Origin: Pseudozobellia sp. WGM2
GTDB taxonomy: Bacteria > Bacteroidota > Bacteroidia > Flavobacteriales > Flavobacteriaceae
Length of the DNA: 64,000 bases
Assembly: GCF_017810075.1 (NCBI RefSeq)
Contig: NZ_JADNYK010000002.1
Location: 620,001 to 684,000 of the forward strand
Direction of reading: 5' to 3'
Each line of letters begins with the position of its first letter. Position 1 is the stretch's first letter. Both the position numbers and the translations under genes were made by a program. Below, one piece after another: positions 1 through 10,610 of this stretch. The notes beneath the pieces were generated by a model. The model made no database searches. It had not been told where the DNA came from and saw only the letters and a list, made by a program, of their open reading frames with translations.

Positions 1-2
1 TT

Positions 3-1490
3 TCAACTTATGTTTCCCTCGGAAATTCCTTAACTGCTGGTTTTACTGATAATGCTCTATTTGTAGCTGGGCAACAAAATTCAATGCCAAATCTTTTGGC
101 CGCAAAGTTTTCCCTTGTGGGTGGCGGTTCGTTTTCACAACCATTGACGAATGATAATATTGGAGGTCTTTTGGTGGGGGGTACTCCCTTAGAAGGGTTT
201 AATCCTAGATTGGTGTTCGGAGGTGCCGGACCTGAAGATTTGGAAGATGTCGTAGGACCTATCGAGCCGACTACCGATATTGTTTTGAATAACCCTAGTG
301 GGCCTTTTAATAATTTAGGAGTTCCCGGGGCCAAAAGTTTTCATTTGCTATTTAATGGATACGGTAATATAGGTAACTTGGAAGCAAAACTCGCTAATCC
401 ATATTTCGTTCGTATGACCGGAAGTACCCCAAATGCGAGTATTTTGGAATTGGCAATGGCCCAATCACCCACATTCTTTACTCTTTGGGCCGGAAATAAC
501 GATGTATTAGGCTATGCAACCTCTGGTGGTGATGGTTCAAATCCGATTACAGATCAAGCCCTGTTTAATGAGGCTGTCAATGGATTGGTAGCCACTTTAA
601 CATCTTCCGGAGCCAAGGGTGTTATGGCCAATATTCCTTACGTAACGACCATACCGCATTTTACAACTGTTACTCATGACCCTATCAATCCAGCGGAAAA
701 TAATTTTGCCGACTTAGTGCCTACCTTAAATGCCTTTTTTGGTGCATTGAACCAGGTTTATGATTTTTTGGGCCAACCAGAACGTGCCATTACCTTTAAT
801 GATTCGGTAAATAATGCTGTAGTAATTTTAGATGAGGATTTAGTGAATCTTTCAGAACAGATTACCGGGGTCTTAAATGCCAACCCTGCCTTCCCAGGTT
901 TCGTACAGCAATTAGGTTTATCTGCCGAGCAAGCGCCCACGGTGGCCACTCTCATGGGTAATGCTTATGGCCAAGCTAGATTGGCCAATGAAAATGACTT
1001 ATTGGTGTTATCTAGTCGAAGGGTAATAGGTGAAGTTGATGAGTTTTCTTTGAATGCTCTTAAAGGTTTTGGGTTCCCCGAAGCAATGGCCGCGCAATTT
1101 TCAACCAATGGTATTACATTACCTCTAGGTGATAAATGGGTATTGACACCAGAAGAACAAGCGGAAATAAAAACGGCTACGGACGGTTTTAATGCAACTA
1201 TATCGGCAGCCGCTTCAAGTGCAGGTTTGGCATTTGTTGATGCCAATGCCTTGATGCAAGATTTGGCCAATGGTGGTGTAACCGATGGCGATTACACTCT
1301 AACCTCTAACTTGGTTATGGGCGGGGCATTTTCATTAGATGGTGTACACCCCACGGCTAGAGGTTATGCTTTGTTGGCCAATGAATTTATGAAAGCGATA
1401 GATGCCACTTACGAATCTAATTTCGAGACTTCGGGCTCTTTGTACGATATAGGTAATTATCCTACAAATTATTCTCCCATGTTGAGATAG
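3..1490 (+). CDS. SGNH/GDSL-family hydrolase, N-terminus outside window
   Basis: Predicted secreted ester or acyl hydrolase of the SGNH superfamily. The frame is open from the window edge to the TAG at 1488-1490, so the start codon and any signal peptide lie upstream. Block I is seen as GNSLTAGF (bases 21-44), where Asn replaces the usual Asp of GDSL; the Ser is the expected nucleophile. A block III-like WAGNND motif follows near base 489, and block V, DGVHPTARGY (from base 1338), supplies the catalytic Asp and His. The GNSL form is, from memory, common in Bacteroidota members. The substrate cannot be told. A terminator follows and atpD starts 183 bp downstream, so it is probably not in the atp operon. 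Confidence 0.85.
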   Translation, partial: STYVSLGNSLTAGFTDNALFVAGQQNSMPNLLAAKFSLVGGGSFSQPLTNDNIGGLLVGGTPLEGFNPRLVFGGAGPEDLEDVVGPIEPTTDIVLNNPSGPFNNLGVPGAKSFHLLFNGYGNIGNLEAKLANPYFVRMTGSTPNASILELAMAQSPTFFTLWAGNNDVLGYATSGGDGSNPITDQALFNEAVNGLVATLTSSGAKGVMANIPYVTTIPHFTTVTHDPINPAENNFADLVPTLNAFFGALNQVYDFLGQPERAITFNDSVNNAVVILDEDLVNLSEQITGVLNANPAFPGFVQQLGLSAEQAPTVATLMGNAYGQARLANENDLLVLSSRRVIGEVDEFSLNALKGFGFPEAMAAQFSTNGITLPLGDKWVLTPEEQAEIKTATDGFNATISAAASSAGLAFVDANALMQDLANGGVTDGDYTLTSNLVMGGAFSLDGVHPTARGYALLANEFMKAIDATYESNFETSGSLYDIGNYPTNYSPMLR

Positions 1491-1510
1491 TTTATTGTTT
1501 GAAAATCAAC

Positions 1511-1543
1511 AAAAAACGGTGCTGTTGTAGAGCGCCGTTTTTT
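1511..1543 (+). terminator. Rho-independent terminator after the SGNH hydrolase
   Basis: A 13-bp stem (AAAAAACGGTGCT pairing with AGCGCCGTTTTTT, one G-T pair) closes a 7-base loop and ends in a T run. It separates the hydrolase gene from the atpD promoter. Confidence 0.85.
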
Positions 1544-1568
1544 ATGCTTAAAAAAGAGTGCAAAGTAG

Positions 1569-1599
1569 TTTTCAATTAAAGTTGAAAAACCTACCTTTG
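1569..1599 (+). promoter_or_regulatory. Probable atpD promoter (Bacteroidota type)
   Basis: The -7 element TACCTTTG at 1592-1599 matches TAnnTTTG. The -33 element is only a weak TTTTC near 1569-1573, about 18 bp upstream. The leader to the atpD start is about 70 bases. Confidence 0.6.
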
Positions 1600-1661
1600 C
1601 ACCCTGAAAAAACACAGGTGAAAAAACCTGTCTATCAATAGTTAATCAATTGAATTTTTAA

Positions 1662-3182
<1,521 letters not shown>

Positions 3183-3253
3183 ATAGTGATGAGTTAATAG
3201 TTCAAAGTTTTGAACACTTTGGCCTTTGACTTAAAACTTAAAACTAAAAGGAA

Positions 3254-3532
3254 ATGTATTTAGAAATAGTTTCACCAGAAGCCACCTTATTCTCAGGAGA
3301 AGTTACCTCGGTAACCGTTCCGGGTGTGAATGGCGAGTTTCAGATGCTGAACAATCATGAACCTATTATTTCTTTGTTGCAAGAAGGTAATGTGAAGGTA
3401 GATGGTAACGTTGTGATTGAAGAGGCTTATACCTCTAAGTTTTCTAAGGATGCAGACGGCAAAACCATTTTACCGATAACTAGCGGAACGGTAGAAATGA
3501 AAGACAATAAGGTTATTGTTTTGGCCGATTAA
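3254..3532 (+). CDS. atpC: F1Fo ATP synthase subunit epsilon (short form)
   Basis: Central-stalk subunit coupling rotation to the beta subunits. The 92 residues cover the N-terminal beta-sandwich domain (starts MYLEIVSPEATLFSGEV) and stop there. The C-terminal two-helix domain that inhibits ATP hydrolysis in longer bacterial epsilons (130-140 aa) is missing, which is usual for Flavobacteriia. An AGGAA ribosome-like stretch sits just before the ATG. The gene ends at a strong bidirectional terminator shared with the converging surface-protein locus. Confidence 0.95.
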   Translation: MYLEIVSPEATLFSGEVTSVTVPGVNGEFQMLNNHEPIISLLQEGNVKVDGNVVIEEAYTSKFSKDADGKTILPITSGTVEMKDNKVIVLAD

Positions 3533-3553
3533 TTGTTACCCAATAATAGAATT

Positions 3554-3587
3554 AAAAAATGCCCGAAGAATTACTTCGGGCATTTTT
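3554..3587. terminator. Bidirectional terminator between atpC and the surface-protein locus
   Basis: Near-perfect stem, AAAAATGCCCGAAG with CTTCGGGCATTTTT, around a 5-base loop. With A and T runs on both sides it can stop transcription from both directions. Confidence 0.9.
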
Positions 3588-3609
3588 AGTTTAGAGTATG
3601 AATCAAAAA

Positions 3610-6600
3610 TTATTTCTTTATTACTTTCCTTAAAGTCTTTCCATAAGGAGTTTCCAATAAAACAGCGTATACTCCGGCCGGTAGCCCTGAAATATCAAAA
3701 GGAACCTGATATAACGAGGCACCTCGCTCTTTTTTGGAAGCTATCAGCGCGTTATTCGCCAAACTAAACACTTTTATACTGACATTCCCCCGTTCGGTCA
3801 TATGTACATCAGCGGTGAATTGCCCATTGGTGGGATTAGGGTAGATAAGAAAATCTTCTACTAATTTACTTCCATTAGCCGTTGCTTCCTCTCTTACGGT
3901 AGGGTCCGATTGATTGATAATTATCTTTTTGGTTTGTTGTGCTATACAATCCCCTCTATAGGTTATTATTCCAATCTCATATTCACCGGCTTTACTAAAC
4001 TGCAATTGAGCTTCGTCGCTATCCGAAGAAACAATTATGGCCTCATCGGGAAATATCCATTCTAGTTTATCAGGAAGCGGATAGCTTATGTCTACGGCAA
4101 TAATTGTTTCATTTACAAATGCCTGCGTAGAGGCGGCCAACTCCGCATTAATTTCCTCTGTACTTATATCTACTGATATGGAACCCTCTGCCTTACATCC
4201 TGAAGAAGAGGTTACAGTGACCATATAAGTGCCACTTTGGGTTATATTTATGCTAGGGGAATTACTTGTAAATCCGTTACTCGATGTCCAACTATATAGG
4301 GCGCCCTCATCTTCTACACTGGCATCTAAAGCCAATTCTTGATTTACGCATAAGGTTTGGTCTTCTCCTAAATCGACTTCTACCGGTTTTGGGTATTCGA
4401 TTAAGTAGGTTCGTGTAATGGGTCCGTTTTCCAGCCCCGTTACGGTCACGGAATAGGTGCCTGGTGCCAGTTCGGTAATGGCATTGGTGGTATCACCCGT
4501 ACTCCAGTCGTAGGTGAAGTTACCATTACCTTGATTCACGAGTAGGGAAATGCTTCCATTTGTATCTCCTTCACATGCAGGTTGTACGATGGTTTCTTCA
4601 ACAATATCGGGTTGGGTGATTTCAAAAATTTCCATCAACTGGCAACCATTATCATCTGAAATGGCAACCTGATAGCTGCCTGCCGTTAGGTTGGAAATAT
4701 TTTCCCTGCCTTCTATTCCCAGTCCGTTGGACAGTTGAGTCCATTCAATATCAAAAGGAAAAGCCCCTCCTGTCAATTCCAATGAAATACTACCGTCATT
4801 AGCATTGTATTCCGAAACATTGATGATGTTACTATTACTGATTTGCAGGGCATCTGGTGCTGCTTCTACTATAGCTGTGATTTCCGTATAGCAACCGTTA
4901 ATATCTGAAATAAACAGGGTGTATTCCCCTGCGGGAACATTAAATAGGTTTTGGGTAGTTTCCCCATTGCTCCATGAAAATTCATAGGGAGCCGTTCCAC
5001 CCGAAAAAGCAATTTCTACTGCCCCCGTAGCTTCTCCACTGCAAAAGATAGGGGTAGTGCTCAGTATAGAAACTGTAAGCAAATCCGGTTCGGTGATTAC
5101 CACTATTTCCGAATCGGTACTAATTCCATTGGAATCAGTAGCCCGAAGAAAATAACTTCCCGGACCTAAATCGACCAATAAGTTGGAATCTTCCTCCAAT
5201 TTAGTGTCCGAACCATTTATTTGTTGAAACCACTCTAGAACATAAGGTGCTACACCCCCAATTACTTGTGCCGTAATTTCTCCAAAAGTATCCCCACTGC
5301 AAGGGATAAATTCCATTTGAGAGGCGGTAACTATGAGTTCACCTGGTTCGGTAATGGTAAAAGACTCGTTTAGAACGCAGCCATTGGCATCTGTTACTAA
5401 AATGGAATAGTCTCCCTCCATTAGGCCACTGACATCTTGTGTGTTAGTTCCGTTTATGTTCGGCCCTGTCCAATCATAAGTAAAAGGTGGTACGCCACCT
5501 TCAAAAATAGGGGAGATGGCTCCATCGCTTCTTCCTTCGGCACTGACCGAAAGCACAATAGTGTTTTCGTTATCCAAAAGAATCTCGGGATAACTATCTA
5601 CCACCACATCGGTTTGCACCATTTCACATCCATTGCTATCACGAACGGTAACCGTATAATTTCCGGCATTCAAAGAGCTGAAATTGCCTGAGGGTTGAAA
5701 GTTATTACCATCAATGCTGTAACTATATCCGGGAGTACCACCTTGGATATTGTTTATAACGATACTGCCTTCGTTGGTGTTAGGACAGGTGCCGGTTGCA
5801 ACGATATTGGCTGTGATGGCGTTAATATTATCAATTGTCACAATCGCACTCTCCAGAGCATTGGGAACGGAACCATCGTTTAGAAATAGTTGGTACTCTC
5901 CAGGAGGTAAGTTTTCTATGGTGTTTACATCTATGGTCTGAACAAACAAAGAGCCATCTCGGTACCAATCAAAAGTAACGGGCGAGGTACCCACTACATC
6001 AGCGGTAATGATGGCATCGTTGGCAGCAACACAGCTCATTTGGTTGACCACGGTAATGCTGTTAATGGATAAGGGGCCGGGTTGGGTAATTTCTATTTCC
6101 AAGGGGATGGAAGAACATCCATTATCGTCTGATACGGTAATTTCATAGCGTCCCTCAATTAGTCCCCCAATATTCTGGCTAGAGCTACTGAAGGAAGTGT
6201 TATTAGGTCCTTTGCCTTCCCAACTAAAAGTGTAATTTTTGTCGGTGTCAATCTCAGGAAGCCCACCGGAAACAGAAATTGTAATTGCCCCGTCATTTCC
6301 CCCATTGGTACTAACATCCTGAACGGTAGGGGTAATGGTTATTTCTTCAGGTTCTTTAATTTCTTCTTGAGCAGAAGGGGAGGATAAGCAAATGGGCGAA
6401 TTTCTATTTCTCAAAATTACTTCATAAAATCCACTATCTAAATTTGAAATTATATGATCTATTAATGGCTCCCAGCTAAGTCCGCCATTTAATGAATAAT
6501 CATATTCGGAGGCACCTGACGCAGAAATTTCAAGACTGCCATCATTGGCTTCAAAACAACTGGCATTTGTTGGAGAAATTTCCAATATTTCAATGCTATT

Positions 6601-8514
6601 GGATTGTGGAACTATTATCTCAGCAGCTTCTGAGTATGCTCCTTCAGTTTCAAAATCGCCTCCATTAGAAATAGCTTTAAAGGAATAGATTCCAGGAGTT
6701 AAACTCTCTAAAGTAGTGCTTGACTCTCCCGATATTTGGTTGCCACTGGAATCGTACCATCTAAATTGAAAAGGGGGTGCGCCTTCTGTTACTTCCAAGG
6801 TTATGCTACCGTCCATTTGACCTGAACAGCTTGGTGCAGTGGCATTTATATTTTGAATAGTGGGAAGTTGATTGGCTGTTAATTCAAATTCTTGAGATGT
6901 ATCAGAACAGCTTGAGCCTGAAGAGAGGGATACTGTGGCCTGATACCTGCCCTCTGGCAAATTCTCAAAAGTGTAAGTGGATTCGGTTGTATTAGTGTTT
7001 GAGGCATGCAATACAAAGCTACTACTGGCTTCATCATATTTGTAAAGAGAGTAATTAAAACTACCGCTGCCTTGGGCAAGGGTAATTCTGACGGAACCAT
7101 TGTTTAAACCTGAAGCGGATGGGGGAAGGCCAAATGAATATGAAGAGTCATCATTAATTTCTAAAGCTACCGGTGTGGCCAGTATTATAAAAGAATACGG
7201 ATTGTTTTCATCGTTGGTGCAATTATTTGAATTGCCTGTATATTCGACCAAAATATTAACGGTTTGGTCATTTACGGATGCGGGAATATTAAGGGTTGAA
7301 GTAGTGGAATTGTAATTGCCACCATTTATGCTATACTGAAACTCATAATCTGACAATGTACTGGAACCTCCACTTAAATAACCTCCATCAGCATTAAGTT
7401 GATATACTGTATTTTCCCCAATACAAGCAGCAGAACTAACCAAAGATGATGAAGCGGTTATTTCTGTTGGGCGTTCTATACTAAAATCATCTGTAATAGC
7501 CGCACTACTCACGGTACCATCTCCGTTTAATACTTGGTGAACGGCAAAATAGTCTTTACCTCCCGTAGCCCCCGCAAGACCTTGATACTCCCAGTAATAA
7601 GTGCCGTTATCATTGATTAACTGGTCATCGGCATCTGATATAGTTTGAGGAGTAATTCCGGCAACAGTTGGGTTATCTTTTTCTAGGTCGTCTTCAATGT
7701 TGTTGGGTGGAGTGCCTTCATATAGATATACCCTTAAACTGCTGTTGTTAGGTAAAGCATCGTCAAACTCAAACCGCACACCACCATTATTTTCACCTGC
7801 ACATTTTTCAGGTTCAGGTTCAATATGGTTCAGGTTAAGGCCACATGAAAGCCAAGAGTAATTAATTGTTTTTTTATACCCACCATTTAAATTATTGGTA
7901 ACCACAAATGTTATTACTTCTTCAATATGGTCAGTTGGGTTATCCGGAAATAAATCGGTTAGATTAAGAGTTTTTGATTGTGAAAAGAAGTTTAGAGGCT
8001 TTTCTGTTGGATCTGAAGCGGTATAATAAGACCAAGAATAGGCTTCGTTTGGGTGTCCAGGGGTTGCACTGAAGGTAACGTCTTCAGTGTAACATTTAGA
8101 GCCTGAAGCATGACTTGCGTTAATATCTATTTCTGGAACAATACTAATTGAACCTCTCAAAAAATACCCTTCTGTGTTTGTGAGTACAAAATGGGCATTA
8201 GAACCAACAGTTACAGAACCAAAATCGCTATTGGATAAATAAGTAAAATTTCCCATACTAGCCATTGCTAACCAATTTAGAGTTTGGCTAGTGCTTCTTC
8301 CGGAAAACTCCTCTCCATAGGTCACACTTTCCATTCCTGAAGGTGGGGTGGGTTCGATAATCTTGTTATAATCAATTACATCACCAACTTGAATTATAAT
8401 TTCGGCCCTATGTGGAGCCTCAGGAGAAAGATACCGGTATTCCACATACACATCATATTGTCCAAACATGTGAATGGATGTAAAAAATAGAATTAAAACA
8501 ACAATATTTTTCAT
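3610..8514 (-). CDS. Large SprB-repeat surface protein with T9SS type A sorting domain
   Basis: Very large cell-surface protein, probably an adhesin-like or structural surface component exported by the type IX secretion system. I start it at the ATG at 8514 (MKNIVVLILFFTSIHMFGQ, a clear signal peptide), giving 1634 aa; the frame is open 24 codons further upstream, but those overlap the preceding gene. From about residue 550 to 1400 there are many repeats of the SprB type, with recurring units such as SGLMEGDYSILVTDANGC and VPAGEYTLFISDINGC. The last 80 residues (FLIYPNPTNGQF to KVIKK) are a type A T9SS sorting domain, which is cleaved on secretion. It begins 4 bases after the preceding gene stops and is the last gene of a minus-strand operon. 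SprB itself is a gliding adhesin of about 6500 aa, so this is a short relative by repeat type, not an orthologue. Confidence 0.9.
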   Translation of the reverse strand: MKNIVVLILFFTSIHMFGQYDVYVEYRYLSPEAPHRAEIIIQVGDVIDYNKIIEPTPPSGMESVTYGEEFSGRSTSQTLNWLAMASMGNFTYLSNSDFGSVTVGSNAHFVLTNTEGYFLRGSISIVPEIDINASHASGSKCYTEDVTFSATPGHPNEAYSWSYYTASDPTEKPLNFFSQSKTLNLTDLFPDNPTDHIEEVITFVVTNNLNGGYKKTINYSWLSCGLNLNHIEPEPEKCAGENNGGVRFEFDDALPNNSSLRVYLYEGTPPNNIEDDLEKDNPTVAGITPQTISDADDQLINDNGTYYWEYQGLAGATGGKDYFAVHQVLNGDGTVSSAAITDDFSIERPTEITASSSLVSSAACIGENTVYQLNADGGYLSGGSSTLSDYEFQYSINGGNYNSTTSTLNIPASVNDQTVNILVEYTGNSNNCTNDENNPYSFIILATPVALEINDDSSYSFGLPPSASGLNNGSVRITLAQGSGSFNYSLYKYDEASSSFVLHASNTNTTESTYTFENLPEGRYQATVSLSSGSSCSDTSQEFELTANQLPTIQNINATAPSCSGQMDGSITLEVTEGAPPFQFRWYDSSGNQISGESSTTLESLTPGIYSFKAISNGGDFETEGAYSEAAEIIVPQSNSIEILEISPTNASCFEANDGSLEISASGASEYDYSLNGGLSWEPLIDHIISNLDSGFYEVILRNRNSPICLSSPSAQEEIKEPEEITITPTVQDVSTNGGNDGAITISVSGGLPEIDTDKNYTFSWEGKGPNNTSFSSSSQNIGGLIEGRYEITVSDDNGCSSIPLEIEITQPGPLSINSITVVNQMSCVAANDAIITADVVGTSPVTFDWYRDGSLFVQTIDVNTIENLPPGEYQLFLNDGSVPNALESAIVTIDNINAITANIVATGTCPNTNEGSIVINNIQGGTPGYSYSIDGNNFQPSGNFSSLNAGNYTVTVRDSNGCEMVQTDVVVDSYPEILLDNENTIVLSVSAEGRSDGAISPIFEGGVPPFTYDWTGPNINGTNTQDVSGLMEGDYSILVTDANGCVLNESFTITEPGELIVTASQMEFIPCSGDTFGEITAQVIGGVAPYVLEWFQQINGSDTKLEEDSNLLVDLGPGSYFLRATDSNGISTDSEIVVITEPDLLTVSILSTTPIFCSGEATGAVEIAFSGGTAPYEFSWSNGETTQNLFNVPAGEYTLFISDINGCYTEITAIVEAAPDALQISNSNIINVSEYNANDGSISLELTGGAFPFDIEWTQLSNGLGIEGRENISNLTAGSYQVAISDDNGCQLMEIFEITQPDIVEETIVQPACEGDTNGSISLLVNQGNGNFTYDWSTGDTTNAITELAPGTYSVTVTGLENGPITRTYLIEYPKPVEVDLGEDQTLCVNQELALDASVEDEGALYSWTSSNGFTSNSPSINITQSGTYMVTVTSSSGCKAEGSISVDISTEEINAELAASTQAFVNETIIAVDISYPLPDKLEWIFPDEAIIVSSDSDEAQLQFSKAGEYEIGIITYRGDCIAQQTKKIIINQSDPTVREEATANGSKLVEDFLIYPNPTNGQFTADVHMTERGNVSIKVFSLANNALIASKKERGASLYQVPFDISGLPAGVYAVLLETPYGKTLRKVIKK

Positions 8515-8518
8515 ATTC

Positions 8519-10609
8519 TCAATAATTAACCTCAATGACCTTAATAGGAGAAAGTTGACCGTTTTCTGAAAGGGCCTGTAACCCATAAGTATATGAAGTG
8601 TTAATGGTTAATTGTGTGTCATTATATCTGTTTTTGGCACCTACCATTGTTTTATATAGACTTAGCTCTTCCTTTGAAGTGCCCTTAAAAAGTCTATATT
8701 CTGTAACATTTCTATTTCCTATTTTCCATGAAAGATTTATAAATCTTAGTTCCCTGTTTGCAGTACCAGTAAATGACAAATCTTCCATTTCAATTGGTTT
8801 TTCCATCCTGCGTATAGTAGCCGGATTTGAGGGCTCACTTTCAAGCCCCTTATTGTCTGTGGCAACAACTGTATAACTGTATGTTTTTGCGGGTAAGGTT
8901 TCCATGTCTAAAAACAAGGTGTCCAGTTTAGCTGTCTCATATATTTTTTTCCAAATTACCTCTTCGTTTCTGGTGTCACTTCTATAAATTGAGTGTGAGA
9001 CCACATCTAGGCTACTGCTGGGTATCCATTTTATTTCGGTGCCCTTTTCATTCATATGGTAAGAGGAGATTACTGGCGCAGAAGGAGGCGTTACATCAGG
9101 AAGGGTGACCTCTAAGGTTTCTGAAAGTTGAGAGGCATTGAAACGTTGGTCTTCCGCTAATAGCTTGTAATAAATTTTTCTATTTAGATTTTTAATATTT
9201 AGCGTGTCGGAGAAAAGATTTTCTTTTACCTCTACCGAGGTCACCTGTGAAAACTCTGCATTGGGGTTGTTTGATCTAAATATTCTGTAGCCTAACAAAT
9301 CCTCCTCACTATTTTCTTCCCAAGAAAGATGTACAATTCCGGTGGTGTCTATCTTTGCGGTTAACCCCACCGGTGGCTTTGGCGGTATAGAATCTACGGG
9401 TTGAACGATAGAAGCAAAAGAGGGTCTTTCCACCTCATTGTTACCTATGGCAACTACTTTAAAATAGTTGATTCTTTGAAGTGGTGCGTATGTGGTTTCC
9501 CTACTTTGTGGGGGTAGAAGTTCACCTACGTCCATAAAAAAATCGTCATGGTTATTGGCACGTCTAAGTTGAAAGCCCTTTATGCTTATCTCCTCTTCTT
9601 GATTAAAGCTCCATTTAATCCTTACCCCATTTTCTCCTTCAAAAATCCTTTTTTCAATTATGGGCGCAAACTTGGGTGTTGGCATGGCCATGGCGGAAAG
9701 TGCTTTTGAAGGTGGACCAGTTTCATCAAAGGCGGTCAGTCCCTTAATACGATAGTAGAACTCTTTATTGTTAGGAACGGAGTCTTTATAGACTAAAGTC
9801 ACATTTTGCTCATCTTCGGGTGTTTGGGCGTTAAATATAGGTTGGGCCTCAAGCCTTTTAAAATTGTTTCCATCCTCCGATTTTTCAATAGTATACCTAG
9901 AATAAAACCGCTTCAGCATACCGTAGTTCCATTCCAAAATTATTTGACTGTCTTGGGTAACTATGGTATAACCAAGCGGAATTGGCAATCTTTCGTGATA
10001 AGGGTAACCGGTCAAAACCGCACCTTTTGACTGCTGGTCTATAGGCAAAGTGGAGTCTGCTAAGATTACATTATAGACATAAGTTTCATTTTCATCCACG
10101 TTATTATCCGTAAAGGCTAGTCCACCCAACTTAGCGGTTTCAAAGCTTTGCTCAGCGGCTAACAGGGCAAAGGTAAAGCGCTGTTCGTTTTCATCATTTA
10201 TGGCCATAATGGCTCCAGTGTCCGTTCCAGGTGCTGTGGTGTTGAAGGTAGTTCCAAAAATGGACTGGGCCATAACAGCTGCATATTCATTTTGTTTGGC
10301 CAATTCTTCCCAGTTTGGTAGAGGTTCGGGTTTTATTGGGCTGGCTGTTAAACGCTCTTCTACCGGATTTTTTAGTATTTCGCCTTTTCTGGTGAGGGTG
10401 GTTCGAGTAATGTGATATCCATTTTTATTTCCTTGTTGCCATAACAAGGGTCGGGTAGGAGACCACCTTAGTTTAATGTTATCTTTTAAAGCTCTGGCCA
10501 GAACTGCAACCTGAATTTCATCTACCTGTGCAGCAGAAGGCATCCAACAGAAGGCGAACAATAAGACAAAAAGTGTCCTTATCAGTATAGTATGTTTTTT
10601 CAAAACCAT
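8519..10609 (-). CDS. Exported protein with tandem fibronectin type III domains
   Basis: Predicted exported protein of 696 aa. A signal peptide is visible (residues 1-27, ending WMPSAAQ). After an N-terminal region of about 200 residues there are roughly five fibronectin type III-like units, recognisable from repeats of ILEWNYG, IRIKWSF, VHLSWEEN and EIKWIPS strands followed by YRI or YSI segments. No sorting domain or catalytic motif is seen at the C-terminus. It starts one base after the 1695-aa gene stops and ends four bases before the SprB-repeat gene starts, so the three are very probably translated from one message and work together at the surface. The exact role is unknown. Confidence 0.8.
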   Translation of the reverse strand: MVLKKHTILIRTLFVLLFAFCWMPSAAQVDEIQVAVLARALKDNIKLRWSPTRPLLWQQGNKNGYHITRTTLTRKGEILKNPVEERLTASPIKPEPLPNWEELAKQNEYAAVMAQSIFGTTFNTTAPGTDTGAIMAINDENEQRFTFALLAAEQSFETAKLGGLAFTDNNVDENETYVYNVILADSTLPIDQQSKGAVLTGYPYHERLPIPLGYTIVTQDSQIILEWNYGMLKRFYSRYTIEKSEDGNNFKRLEAQPIFNAQTPEDEQNVTLVYKDSVPNNKEFYYRIKGLTAFDETGPPSKALSAMAMPTPKFAPIIEKRIFEGENGVRIKWSFNQEEEISIKGFQLRRANNHDDFFMDVGELLPPQSRETTYAPLQRINYFKVVAIGNNEVERPSFASIVQPVDSIPPKPPVGLTAKIDTTGIVHLSWEENSEEDLLGYRIFRSNNPNAEFSQVTSVEVKENLFSDTLNIKNLNRKIYYKLLAEDQRFNASQLSETLEVTLPDVTPPSAPVISSYHMNEKGTEIKWIPSSSLDVVSHSIYRSDTRNEEVIWKKIYETAKLDTLFLDMETLPAKTYSYTVVATDNKGLESEPSNPATIRRMEKPIEMEDLSFTGTANRELRFINLSWKIGNRNVTEYRLFKGTSKEELSLYKTMVGAKNRYNDTQLTINTSYTYGLQALSENGQLSPIKVIEVNY

Positions 10610-10610
10610 A

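Noticed and set aside
3200-3215. Palindrome GTTCAAAGTTTTGAAC between atpD and atpC as terminator or operator
   Set aside because: AT-rich, short, without a T run, and placed inside an operon; nothing supports a function.
8515-8586. Upstream extension of the SprB-repeat protein by 24 codons
   Set aside because: The extension overlaps the preceding gene and would bury the clear signal peptide starting at 8514.
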